From Aquipuribacter nitratireducens (lineage in GTDB: Bacteria > Actinomycetota > Actinomycetes > Actinomycetales > JBBAYJ01): 64,000 nucleotides of DNA. The position numbers and the translations under genes were made by a program. The stretch is from positions 1 through 64,000 of the forward strand of contig NZ_JBBEOG010000005.1 of the NCBI RefSeq assembly GCF_037860835.1. The letters run 5' to 3'. The notes below the pieces were generated by a model. It had not been told where the DNA came from and searched no databases. It worked only from the letters and a program-made list of their open reading frames with translations. Numbering within the stretch: position 1 is the first letter of the stretch; the number at the start of each line of letters is the position of its first letter. Shown here piece after piece: positions 34,510 through 42,796 of the stretch.

Positions 34510-35862
34510 ATGAGCCAGCACTTCGACCTGATCGTCATCGGCGCCGGCATGGCCGGTGTCGCAGCCGCGCACAAGGGCGCAGCCCAGGGATGGCAGGTGG
34601 CCATCGTCGACGCTCTGCCCTACGGGGGTACCTGCGCGTTGCGGGGCTGCGACCCGAAGAAGATCCTGCGACGGGGCGCCGAGGTCATCGACAGCGCGCG
34701 CCTGATGCGCGGCAAGGGCATCGACGACACCGGTCTGTCGATCAACTGGGCGGACCTGATGACGCACAAGCACGGCTTCACCGACTCAGTCCCCGCCAGC
34801 ATGGAAGACGGGCTGAGCGGCAGCGGAGTCACCGCCCTGCACGGCCGCGCGAAGTTCACCGGTCCCCGCCAGCTGGACATCGACGGGTCGGCCTACGACG
34901 CGGAACGGTTCCTGGTTGCAGCCGGCGCACGGCCCCGGCCCCTGGACTTCCCCGGCCACGAGCACCTCATCGACAGCACCGACTTCCTGGAGCTGCAGGA
35001 GCTGCCTTCCCGGATCCTGTTCGTCGGAGGCGGCTTCATCTCCTTCGAGTTCGCCCACATCGCCGCCCGCGCGGGCAGCTCGCCAGTCATCGTCGACCGC
35101 GGCGAACGACCGCTGAAGGGCTTCGACCCCGACCTCGTCGAGCTCCTGGTCGACCGCGGCCGACAGGTCGGCGTCCAGCTGCGCCGCACCACCACGATCG
35201 TCGACGTCCGACCTGCCGGCGGTGCCTTCGAGGTCACCCTCGCCCACGACGGCGTCGAGGAGACGGTCGAGACCGACCTCGTGGTCCATGGTGCGGGACG
35301 CGTCGCGGGACTGGCCGACCTGGGCCTGGACGCCGCCGGCGTCGAGTGGGGCGAGCGGGGCCTCCACGTCGCCGCGCACCTGCAGAGCACGACGAACCCG
35401 GCCGTCTGGGCCGCCGGGGACTCAGCCGACACCGACGGCATGCCGCTCACCCCCGTCGCCGTCTTCGAGGCCAAGGTCGCCGCCTCCAACATGATCAAGG
35501 CCACCACCACGGCGCCGGAGTACAGCGGCATCCCCACCGCGGTCTTCACCATCCCCGAGCTGGCCCGCGTCGGCATGCTCGAGTCCGAGGCCCGTGAGCA
35601 CGGCATCGACCTCGCCGTCCGCTACTCCGACACCAGCGGCTGGTACTCCAACTACCGCATCGGCGAGACCACCGCAGCCGCCAAGATCCTCATCGACCGG
35701 TCGACCGACCAGGTCGTCGGCGCCCACCTCCTCGGCCCGGAGTACGGCGAGCTGATCAACACCCTCGGCCTGGCCATCAAGCTCGGCCTCACCACCCGCC
35801 AGCTGAAGTCCGCCACCGCCGCGTACCCGACCGTGGGCTCCGACCTCGGCTCCATGCTGTAG
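34510..35862 (+). CDS. Pyridine-nucleotide disulfide oxidoreductase, MerA-like
   Basis: A 450-residue flavin disulfide reductase. FAD-binding GAGMAG near the start, redox pair in GGTCALRGCDPKK (C-x4-C, residues about 41-46), NADPH motif FVGGGFISFEFAHI and late AAGDSADTDGMPLTPVA. It resembles MerA and glutathione reductase but lacks both the N-terminal metal-binding domain and the C-terminal Cys pair of canonical MerA, and the dimer-interface His is replaced (AYPT). It may reduce Hg(II) less classically or reduce a thiol carrier. Confidence 0.85.
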   Translation: MSQHFDLIVIGAGMAGVAAAHKGAAQGWQVAIVDALPYGGTCALRGCDPKKILRRGAEVIDSARLMRGKGIDDTGLSINWADLMTHKHGFTDSVPASMEDGLSGSGVTALHGRAKFTGPRQLDIDGSAYDAERFLVAAGARPRPLDFPGHEHLIDSTDFLELQELPSRILFVGGGFISFEFAHIAARAGSSPVIVDRGERPLKGFDPDLVELLVDRGRQVGVQLRRTTTIVDVRPAGGAFEVTLAHDGVEETVETDLVVHGAGRVAGLADLGLDAAGVEWGERGLHVAAHLQSTTNPAVWAAGDSADTDGMPLTPVAVFEAKVAASNMIKATTTAPEYSGIPTAVFTIPELARVGMLESEAREHGIDLAVRYSDTSGWYSNYRIGETTAAAKILIDRSTDQVVGAHLLGPEYGELINTLGLAIKLGLTTRQLKSATAAYPTVGSDLGSML

Positions 35863-35944
35863 GCGACCGCCTCAGGGACGGCTGTGACCCGTTGGGAAGC
35901 AGGTGCTCTCTCCGTGGTTCCCATGGCGCGTGTGGTGCCCAGGG

Positions 35945-35974
35945 CCGTAGGGCATGGCGAGAGGTGCCCTACGG
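35945..35974. promoter_or_regulatory. Perfect 10-bp inverted repeat before the second reductase gene
   Basis: CCGTAGGGCA (35945-35954) and TGCCCTACGG (35965-35974) with a 10-nt spacer end 10 bp before the start codon. It could be an operator, a terminator of the mercury transcript or an mRNA hairpin over the ribosome site. No choice can be made from sequence. Confidence 0.55.
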
Positions 35975-35983
35975 TCAGTCGCC

Positions 35984-37360
35984 ATGGGACGGCGGGTGAT
36001 CGTGATCGGTGGCGACGCCGCCGGTGCGAGTGCCGCGTCTCAGGCGAAGAAGCGGCAGCCGGAACTTGACGTGGTGATGTTCGAGCGGGGCCGGGCGACG
36101 TCGTACTCCGCCTGCGGGATCCCGTACTGGATCGGGGGCACGGTCGGTAGCGAGGCCGAGCTGATCGCCCGTAGTCCCGACGAGCACCGCGCCGCCGGTA
36201 TCGACGTGCGGCTGCGCACCGAGGTGACCAGCATCGAGCTGGACCGGCGGGTGGTGTTGTGGCGGGACGTGCAGGGCGGCGGCACGGGAGCCGAGCCGTT
36301 CGACGAGCTGGTCTACGCCGCGGGCAGCGTTCCGATGCGCCCACAGGTACCGGGGATGGGCGCGGCCGGCGTGTACGGGGTGCAGACCCTCGACGACGGT
36401 GCCGCCCTGCGAGCGGAGCTCGACAGCGGCCGGGTGCGGAACGTGGTGGTGGTGGGCGGCGGCTACATCGGCCTGGAGATCGCCGAGGCCTGCCGGATCC
36501 GCGGCCTGCAGGTCACGGTGGTCGATCGCTCCGCCACGCCGGTGGGAACGTTCGACCCGGACATCGGGGCGTTCATCGCTGACGCGGTCCGCGGCGTGGG
36601 CATCGACCTCGTTCTGTCCGACGAGGTCGTCGCCGTACAGACCAACAGCCACGGGCGGGCCCGGGCCGTGGTGACCGCCAGCGGACGGGAACTACCCGCC
36701 GACCTGGTCGTGCTGGGCCTCGGTGTCCGGCCCAACGTCGGGCTCGCGCAGCAGGCCGGGATCCCGCTGGGGACCTCGGGCGGGATCGCGGTCGACGTCC
36801 GCATGCGCACCACGGTTGACGGGGTGTGGGCGGCCGGGGACTGCGTGGAGTCCCGGCATCGCCTGTCCTCCCAGCCGGTGGTCGTGGCGCTCGGCACGCA
36901 CGCGAACAAGCAAGGCCGCGTCGCCGGCATCAACATCGGCGGCGGGTACGCCACCTTCCCCGGCGTGATCGGTACCGCGATTACCAAGGTCTGCGACCTG
37001 GAGGTGGCGCGCACCGGTCTGTCCAGTCAGGAGGCCCTGGCCGCCGGGTACTCGTTCGTGACCGCCTCGGTCGACTCCACCACCAAGGCCGGCTACTTCC
37101 CCGGCTCCCAGCCCATCCGCGTCAAGATGATCGCCGAGCGACGCAGCGGACGGCTCCTCGGCGCGCAGGTCGTCGGCCGGCAGGCGGCCGCCAAACGCAT
37201 CGACGCCCTGGCGGTCTGCATCTGGAACGAGATGACCGTCGACCAGATCCTCTCCCTGGACCTGGCGTACGCGCCGCCGTTCGCACCGGTCTGGGACCCG
37301 GTGCTCATCGCGGCACGCAAGGCCTTCGAAGCCGTCGAGGCCGACGTCGACCACCTGTGA
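35984..37360 (+). CDS. CoA-disulfide-reductase-like flavoprotein
   Basis: A 458-residue FAD/NAD(P)H oxidoreductase of the CoADR/NADH-oxidase family. FAD motif GGDAAGAS, the single redox Cys in YSACGIPYW (about residue 43), NAD motif VVVGGGYIGLEIAE, AAGDCVESRHR and a C-terminal dimerisation domain with AYAPPFAPVWDPVL. It would reduce a CoA- or low-molecular-weight disulfide or persulfide. It sits between the mercury and arsenic-type genes. The alternative ATG at 35954 lies inside the inverted repeat and is less likely. Confidence 0.88.
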   Translation: MGRRVIVIGGDAAGASAASQAKKRQPELDVVMFERGRATSYSACGIPYWIGGTVGSEAELIARSPDEHRAAGIDVRLRTEVTSIELDRRVVLWRDVQGGGTGAEPFDELVYAAGSVPMRPQVPGMGAAGVYGVQTLDDGAALRAELDSGRVRNVVVVGGGYIGLEIAEACRIRGLQVTVVDRSATPVGTFDPDIGAFIADAVRGVGIDLVLSDEVVAVQTNSHGRARAVVTASGRELPADLVVLGLGVRPNVGLAQQAGIPLGTSGGIAVDVRMRTTVDGVWAAGDCVESRHRLSSQPVVVALGTHANKQGRVAGINIGGGYATFPGVIGTAITKVCDLEVARTGLSSQEALAAGYSFVTASVDSTTKAGYFPGSQPIRVKMIAERRSGRLLGAQVVGRQAAAKRIDALAVCIWNEMTVDQILSLDLAYAPPFAPVWDPVLIAARKAFEAVEADVDHL

Positions 37361-37401
37361 CCCTGCTTGCGCCGACCCGCGACACAGGGTCCACGCGGTC
37401 G

Positions 37402-37419
37402 TTCACACATTCGTGTGAA
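37402..37419. promoter_or_regulatory. Palindrome TTCACAC-ATTC-GTGTGAA
   Basis: A perfect 7-bp inverted repeat with a 4-bp centre in the gap after the CoADR-like gene. It could be an ArsR/TetR-type operator or a short terminator. The next gene, a zinc-finger microprotein, starts 142 bp further on. Confidence 0.4.
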
Positions 37420-37561
37420 GGTGAGCTGACCCCTGTCAGGCACCTGGTTCAGGGGCGGCGCGGCGGTGCCGGGGTGGATCCCTGCCTGCAGATCTACAGT
37501 TGACGACTCCGTGTTGAGGAGCATTCTGGTCGTCCGCTGGACGAGAGAGCAGGTTCGACCG

Positions 37562-37714
37562 ATGAGCAACGAGACTGGCTCCGGGCTCACCTGTGGCTGC
37601 TGCGGGCGGGCTGATCGTCGCCTGGCTGAGCTCGGTGGCACTCCTGGGATGTTCATCTGCCGGCTGTGCGCCCTGTGGGCGTGGTGCAGGGCGCGTCGCG
37701 TCACGGCCACGTAG
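37562..37714 (+). CDS. ClpX-type zinc-finger microprotein
   Basis: A 50-residue protein with four cysteines spaced as in the ClpX zinc finger (CGCCG, then about 20 residues, then CRLC; the order GTPGMFICRLC resembles the GPGVYICDEC part of ClpX). It lacks any ATPase domain. It lies between two metal-resistance modules. The ribosome site is weak, so translation is uncertain. Confidence 0.45.
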   Translation: MSNETGSGLTCGCCGRADRRLAELGGTPGMFICRLCALWAWCRARRVTAT

Positions 37715-37825
37715 GCCCATCCCCGCATGCCGATCCCCTGCTGGACGGCCAGGTGAGCCCACCGGCGACGCCGCTGAGGGCCGGTCCGTGTGCCAGCAGG
37801 CGGTCGTCTATCGGTCACGACTGGT

Positions 37826-38236
37826 TCAGCGGTCGGGGTGCTGCCGTTTCATGACGCACTCGGAGGAGCAGCGCGCGTCGGAGTCGGGGCAGGCGGCGAG
37901 GTCGGCCTGCGCGGCGCCGAGGCGGGTGCTGAGCGCTTCGAGGCGGGCGCGCTTGGCTTCCAGCCGGCGGACCTGCTCGGCCAGCAGCGGGGCGAGATGC
38001 TCGCGGACGTCGGTGCACGAGCGGGTCCGCAGGACCGCCAGGTGCTCCCCGATCTGCTCCAGCGAGAGGCCGAGCTCCTTGCTGGCCTCGATCAGGTCCA
38101 GGCGCACCAGGTCGGCCTCGTCGTAGTCGCGGTAGCCGTTGGCCGAGCGCGCCACCTGCAGCAGCCCGGCGTCCTCGTAGAAGCGCAGGGTGTGGGCCGC
38201 GACCCCGCTGCGACGGCTGACCTCGGCGATACGCAC
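37826..38236 (-). CDS. MerR-family regulator, metal-type
   Basis: A 136-residue MerR protein: helix-turn-helix (IAEVSRRSGVAAHTLRFYEDAGLLQ), dimer helix, and cysteines in CTDV and the C-terminal CPDSDARCSSEC, which can bind a metal or metalloid. GTG start. Divergent from the ACR3-like transporter; the gap contains TTGACC and CTACGG elements with a long spacer, the usual MerR layout. It most likely controls the transporter. Confidence 0.83.
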   Translation of the reverse strand: MRIAEVSRRSGVAAHTLRFYEDAGLLQVARSANGYRDYDEADLVRLDLIEASKELGLSLEQIGEHLAVLRTRSCTDVREHLAPLLAEQVRRLEAKRARLEALSTRLGAAQADLAACPDSDARCSSECVMKRQHPDR

Positions 38237-38260
38237 CCAGCGACGGTAGCCACACCCGGC

Positions 38261-38290
38261 CGGCTTGACCTTCCAGCGACTCGAATCTCT
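38261..38290 (+). promoter_or_regulatory. MerR-type promoter of the ACR3-like transporter
   Basis: TTGACC is followed after about 19 bp by CTACGGT, an over-long spacer, in the gap between the divergent MerR and transporter genes. The spacer contains a weak dyad around CCAGCGACTCG. This matches MerR-type control but the dyad is imperfect. Confidence 0.5.
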
Positions 38291-38364
38291 ACGGTCCCGT
38301 CCGTGCCCACCCCCACACCCGCGTTGCCGTTGTTACAGTCCCTGCCGATGCCCCCGCGGGGGGC

Positions 38365-39381
38365 ATGATGACCGACACCACCGATGAGAGCGAGGGTGGG
38401 ACCGGGCAGGGTCTGGTGGCCTGGCTGGAGCGGCACCAGATCGCCCTGTACGTGCTGGCCATCGCCGCCGGTGTGGCCCTTGGGCTCGGTGTGCCCGACT
38501 CGGCCGGTCTCGAGGTCGCGATCAACCCGGTGCTGGCGCTGCTGCTGTACGCGACGTTCCTCGGCATCCCGTTCGCCGCCATCGGCCGGGCCGCGCGCGA
38601 CGGGCGGTTCATGGCCGCCGTCCTGGTCCTCAACTTCGTCCTGGTGCCGGTGGTCGCCTACGGCCTGTCCCGGTTCGTGGCCGACGAGCCCGCCCTGCTG
38701 TTCGGGGTGCTGCTGGTGCTGCTGACCCCGTGCATCGACTACGTCATCGTCTTCAGCGGCCTGGCCGGCGCCGCCTCCGAACGGCTGCTGGCCGCGTCCC
38801 CGCTGCTGATGCTCGTCCAGTTCCTGCTGCTGCCGGTGTACCTGTTCCTCCTCATCGGCCCCGAGGGCCTCGGCGTCGTGGAGCCCGGGCCGTTCGTCGA
38901 GGCCTTCCTCGTCCTCATCGTCGCGCCCCTGACCGCGGCCGCCGCCACCCACGCCCTGGCCCGTCGCTCCCAGGTGGGCGTCCGCCTGCAGTCGCTGCTG
39001 CAGGCGCTGATGGTGCCGCTGATGATGACCACCCTGACCGTGGTCGTGGCCTCCCAGGCCCAGCTGGCCGCCGGCGCCGCCGGGCAGCTGCTGCGCGTGG
39101 TGCCGGTCTTCGCCGGCTTCCTCGCCGTCATGGCCCTCGTCGGAACGCTCACCGGCAAGGCCTTCGGCCTCGACGTCCCCGCCCGCCGGGCCCTGGTGTT
39201 CAGCGGAGCCACCCGCAACGGCCTGGTCATCCTGCCCCTGGCCCTCGCGCTGCCCGCCTCGCTGTCCCTGGCGCCGGCGATCGCCATGACCCAGACCCTC
39301 GTCGAGCTCATCGGCATGGTCGTCTACGTCCGACTCGTCCCCGCCCTGGTCCCACAGACCCGCGCTCCCCACATGACGTAG
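38365..39381 (+). CDS. ACR3/SBF-family transporter (arsenic-resistance type)
   Basis: A 338-residue membrane protein with about ten hydrophobic segments of the bile-acid:sodium symporter/ACR3 superfamily. It has the ACR3-like LTPCIDYVIVFSGLAGA segment with one Cys, where arsenite transporters carry an essential Cys, and SGATRNGLVILPLALALP late in the protein. Arsenite efflux is the likely role; other metalloids or organic anions cannot be excluded. Divergent MerR regulator. Two adjacent ATGs (38365, 38368) can serve as start. Confidence 0.8.
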   Translation: MMTDTTDESEGGTGQGLVAWLERHQIALYVLAIAAGVALGLGVPDSAGLEVAINPVLALLLYATFLGIPFAAIGRAARDGRFMAAVLVLNFVLVPVVAYGLSRFVADEPALLFGVLLVLLTPCIDYVIVFSGLAGAASERLLAASPLLMLVQFLLLPVYLFLLIGPEGLGVVEPGPFVEAFLVLIVAPLTAAAATHALARRSQVGVRLQSLLQALMVPLMMTTLTVVVASQAQLAAGAAGQLLRVVPVFAGFLAVMALVGTLTGKAFGLDVPARRALVFSGATRNGLVILPLALALPASLSLAPAIAMTQTLVELIGMVVYVRLVPALVPQTRAPHMT

Positions 39382-39582
39382 GCAGGAGTCACCCGAGGCG
39401 ACGGTCCACCACCGTCTACAGCGCTGCCGCACTGATCCGATCGACGATCCTCGACCGGGATGGCACGGGGACGACACCGTGGACATCGGTCCCGTCCTGA
39501 ATATCCCGCGTTGCCGACAAGGGTTGACCTACCGTCGGGGCATGGCGAGCACGGGGGCGACACCGGACTGCACGAGCAGCGG

Positions 39583-40494
39583 ATGCGCGCACTGGAGGAG
39601 GTCGCGGAGGGCACCGACGCAGACGGCGTTGAGCACCCCTCTCACGTGAGGCAGGCAGCTACGACGCAGGCGGCGCAAGACGCGGCCGAGCGCGCGCTGC
39701 AGGATCTCGCGGCCGCCGGGTACCTGGACCGCAGAATAAACCCCGGCTTGAACGACGACGTCTGGGTCATCTCGGCAGTAGGCCACGCAGCTCTTCGGGA
39801 ACGGCAGAGCCTCCGCAACGACCTGCGCCGCCGGAACACCGCTTGTCGCCGGGCCGTCCTCGGGTGGCTTTACGACGCCAAGCACGACGACCGTCCCTCC
39901 AGCGAGGGCGACTGGAAGCATTTCGGCGAGGCGGAGGGCAACGTCTGGGTCGGTCGCCCCTTCTCCGAGAAGGCCCTGGCCGCGGCCAGTCGGTCGCTCT
40001 TCGAGGACGGCCTCATCAAGGGCATCTCCTCAGCCGGCCACGAGCGCATCGAACGACCGGAGATCACCTCTCAGGGAGAGGCGTGGCTGGACAGGCAAGA
40101 CGCCCCGGCTGGTGCCGCGCCTGGTGGTGGAGCGATCTACAACATCGGCGGGAACGCCGTCGTCAACAGCGTCGACCGCTCTCCCGGGTCGACCAACACG
40201 CAGCACGGGAGCATCTCCGAGGACTCCCGGCGGGTGCTGCTTCAGCACCTCGACGGACTCGACCAGGTGCTCGACGTCGCACCGCTGACCGACGAGCACG
40301 CCCAGCAGGAAGCGGTCGACGCGGCCCGGGCCCTGCGGGCAGAAGCGGATGCGCCGGCGCCCGACAGGGGGCAGCTCTCGGCGCTCGTCGCGCGCCTCCG
40401 CGACGCGACGACCTCTGGCGTCGGGACAGCGGCAGGTAGCGCCGCGGTGTCCGCAGTCGTAGCAGCCGTTCAGACAGCCGTCGGGGCCCTGTAA
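39583..40494 (+). CDS. Hypothetical protein with winged-helix-like part and hydrophobic C-terminus
   Basis: A 303-residue protein in this reading; longer upstream frames exist, so the start is uncertain. N-terminal helices with a winged-helix look (RRAVLGWLYDAKHDD, PFSEKALAAASRSLFEDGLIKGI), a short glycine/asparagine linker (AIYNIGGNAVVNS, STNTQHGSIS) and a final helical part ending in a hydrophobic Gly/Ala/Val tail (AAVSAVVAAVQTAVGAL). The IYN-type linker is common in actinobacterial signalling and effector-associated proteins. No family can be assigned. Confidence 0.6.
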   Translation: MRALEEVAEGTDADGVEHPSHVRQAATTQAAQDAAERALQDLAAAGYLDRRINPGLNDDVWVISAVGHAALRERQSLRNDLRRRNTACRRAVLGWLYDAKHDDRPSSEGDWKHFGEAEGNVWVGRPFSEKALAAASRSLFEDGLIKGISSAGHERIERPEITSQGEAWLDRQDAPAGAAPGGGAIYNIGGNAVVNSVDRSPGSTNTQHGSISEDSRRVLLQHLDGLDQVLDVAPLTDEHAQQEAVDAARALRAEADAPAPDRGQLSALVARLRDATTSGVGTAAGSAAVSAVVAAVQTAVGAL

Positions 40495-40735
40495 GGACGG
40501 AGATGCTGCCACCTGGAGGAGGTGAGCAGGTAAGCCGAGCGCCTGGCGCCGGACGACATCGCGAGCACCGATCACCGACGCACCGTCAGCCGATCGGTGT
40601 CCGGTCGATGGCGACGGCCCCCGTGGCTCGGGGCCGGTGCGGTTGGCCCATGCTGCGGTCAGGCAGCATCTGGCTCATGCGGATGCACCCGGTGCCCGGT
40701 GAGGCCATGGTGACAACCACCGATCCGGAGTCGTG

Positions 40736-41245
40736 ATGCTGTCCGGTCTGACCTACCCGGAGGTCGGCGCGACCGCTGGCGAGCTCCCACCCGGTTACCA
40801 CCACCTCCGTCGCAGCGCGCTGCTCGGTCACGGGGCCGAGGACTTCGCGCGGGCGGCGGAAGCGCTGATGACCTGGGAAATGCACCGACGGTCCGGCCTC
40901 ACCGTGCCGGCCAATACCCCGCCGGTTGAGCTTGGCGGCGACGTCCGACTGACGTGGTCGGCCGGCCCGGTTCGCGTGGCCATCCCTTGTCGCGTCGTGC
41001 GGGTCGTCGACGAGCCCAGCGTCCGCGGCTTCGCGTACGGCACCCTGCCCGGGCACCCCGAGCAGGGCGAGGAGTCGTTCATGGTCCGCCGTGGTGAGGA
41101 AGGAGCGGTGACGCTGGAGATCGTGGCCTTCTCTAGGCCCGGCCGCTGGTGGTCCCGCCTGGGTGCCCCCGTGGCCGCTGCCGTGCAGCGACGCGTCACT
41201 GACCGCTACCTCCACGCCCTCGTCACGAACTCCTCAACGTCTTGA
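40736..41245 (+). CDS. DUF1990 protein
   Basis: A 169-residue protein with the DUF1990 opening (LTYPEVGATAGELPPGYHHLRR), middle IPCRVVRVVDEPSVRGFAYGTLPGHPEQGEESF and end AVQRRVTDRYLHAL. All family landmarks are in order and length is normal. A purine-rich CCGGAG precedes the start. Function unknown; a lipocalin-like ligand-binding fold is likely. Confidence 0.85.
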   Translation: MLSGLTYPEVGATAGELPPGYHHLRRSALLGHGAEDFARAAEALMTWEMHRRSGLTVPANTPPVELGGDVRLTWSAGPVRVAIPCRVVRVVDEPSVRGFAYGTLPGHPEQGEESFMVRRGEEGAVTLEIVAFSRPGRWWSRLGAPVAAAVQRRVTDRYLHALVTNSSTS

Positions 41246-41356
41246 GCGCGGACAGAGGTGCCCGCTGATCTCTGCAGCGCAGGGCCGTCCCGGACACCGA
41301 TCGCTAGACGGAACGGCTGACCGAGGCCGAGAGCGGACAGGGTCGTTCGCCTTGTG

Positions 41357-42136
41357 TCAGCTCGTAGCCACGTACACGAGCCCTATCCCGCTGGCCTTGG
41401 TCACCGTCAGCCGGTCGCCCTCGACCGCCGCCTGGAACCCGTCACCGAGCACCTCCACGACGTGCGAGTCCTGGGTCGTCAGCTCGTCGGGACACTTGCC
41501 ATCGGCGGCGAACGTGCCGAATTGCACCTCGTCGCCGTTCACGACGTAGGAGCCGGACAGCTGGCGGCAGCCGGTCGAGCCGCTGAGGCTGCCGTCCTCC
41601 TCCAGCCGGAGCGTCGCGACCTCTCCTGCAGGAGACGCGGCGGCGTCGCCGTCGATGAGGGTGTCGAGACGCCAAGTAGTGCCAATCAGCGCCTCGACCG
41701 GCACCCCCTCCTGCGACGTGAAGACGAGGTCGACCTCGTCGCCGGTCAGCCGCAGGCTCTCGCCGTCCCGCGCCGCAGCCGTCACCTGCGGGAGCGCTGC
41801 CAGGTAGGTCGACTCGGCCGCCATGACGTTCGGCTCGCACCCCATCTCGGTGCCCGACAGCATCCCGACCGTCACCCGCCCCCCGTCGGCGCTCCACGAG
41901 GCCCCGTACCGGTTACAAGCCGACGTGCCCCCCGCCTGGTCACCGTCGATCATCAGGGTGACGCGACTGCCCTCGGGGACGTCGATCGAGGCGCCGTCGA
42001 CCGTCGCCTCCGCCAGCACCCAAGTGGTCCCGGTCACCTCGACCGGCGCGGCCCCGGACACGGCGGGCGCCCCGCCACCGCACCCGCTCACACTCAGGAG
42101 CAAGGCGAACGCGACCGTCGACGCCGCTGCCCTCAT
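41357..42136 (-). CDS. Secreted lipoprotein with two META/HslJ domains
   Basis: A 259-residue lipoprotein: signal peptide with lipobox SVSGC, then two META domains. Each has the family core: GTTWVLAEATVDG ... GGTSACNRYGASW ... MGCEPNVMAAESTYLAAL, and GTTWRLDTLIDG ... SGSTGCRQLSGSY ... DGKCPDELTTQDSHVVEVL. META-domain proteins act in the envelope, often in stress resistance. ATG 42175 would add 13 residues and is an alternative start. Confidence 0.87.
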   Translation of the reverse strand: MRAAASTVAFALLLSVSGCGGGAPAVSGAAPVEVTGTTWVLAEATVDGASIDVPEGSRVTLMIDGDQAGGTSACNRYGASWSADGGRVTVGMLSGTEMGCEPNVMAAESTYLAALPQVTAAARDGESLRLTGDEVDLVFTSQEGVPVEALIGTTWRLDTLIDGDAAASPAGEVATLRLEEDGSLSGSTGCRQLSGSYVVNGDEVQFGTFAADGKCPDELTTQDSHVVEVLGDGFQAAVEGDRLTVTKASGIGLVYVATS

Positions 42137-42337
42137 GCCGAGTCTGACGCGTCGGCGTGGCCACCGGTTCCCCATTCCGCCGGCGCCGATGGGGAGGACG
42201 TCCCCTCGTTCGCTCGGGCGATCTCAGTAGACGATCCCCTGCGAGACCGTCAAGGGCGGGCGTACGCCCTCGACGCCGCCGGCGACCGCTCGTTGTGCCG
42301 GCTTGCCATCCGAGTGCGGGACGAACTGCAGCTCCGA

Positions 42338-42796
42338 TCAAGCGAAGAGGCCGACCGGAGCCGCTGAGACGGGCAACGGGGCTGACCGAGGCTGGTGACC
42401 ACGCTCGGTGCCGCATCCCTTGAACGGGCCGTCAGGAGCGAGGAGGGCCGCCATGTGAGGGTCCGCGTGGTCGCGCCACCAGACGCTCATGCCGGTGGCT
42501 GGGTCGAGGCGGAGGTGCTCCCAGGCGCGCCACAGTGCCTCCAGCCGGTTGATGGCCTCGGCGTGGCGCCACCACTGGGGGCACCACACCCGCTGCGTCC
42601 CTTCCAGGGAGCGGCAGTAGGTTGGGGCGAGGTACTCGAGGACGAACACCTCGACGTTGGGGAAGTAGAGCTGCGGTGCTTCGCCGTCGAGGCCCGCCGG
42701 CTCGCCGCCCTCAGGCGTGACGTCGTCCCACTCGTCAGGCGGCAGGTCGAACACGCCGGTGGCGCTGGCATCATCGCGTTCCGGAGCGCCCGGCAT
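42338..42796 (-). CDS. DUF4913 protein of the conjugation operon
   Basis: A 152-residue protein with the DUF4913 signature in order: FPNVEVFVLEYLAPTYCR, WCPQWWRHAEAINRLEALWRAWEHLR, GMSVWWRDHADPHM. This family is tied to actinobacterial conjugative elements. The start overlaps the stop of the VirD4 gene (ATGA). It is the last gene of the minus-strand transfer operon. Confidence 0.88.
   Translation of the reverse strand: MPGAPERDDASATGVFDLPPDEWDDVTPEGGEPAGLDGEAPQLYFPNVEVFVLEYLAPTYCRSLEGTQRVWCPQWWRHAEAINRLEALWRAWEHLRLDPATGMSVWWRDHADPHMAALLAPDGPFKGCGTERGHQPRSAPLPVSAAPVGLFA

Noticed and set aside
38092-39486. Gln/His/Glu-rich minus-strand frame over the ACR3-like gene
   Set aside because: Low-complexity shadow of a membrane protein gene; not a real product.
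40503-40735. Short frame between the hypothetical gene and the DUF1990 gene
   Set aside because: No ribosome site and no sensible protein pattern; the stretch is more likely a promoter region.
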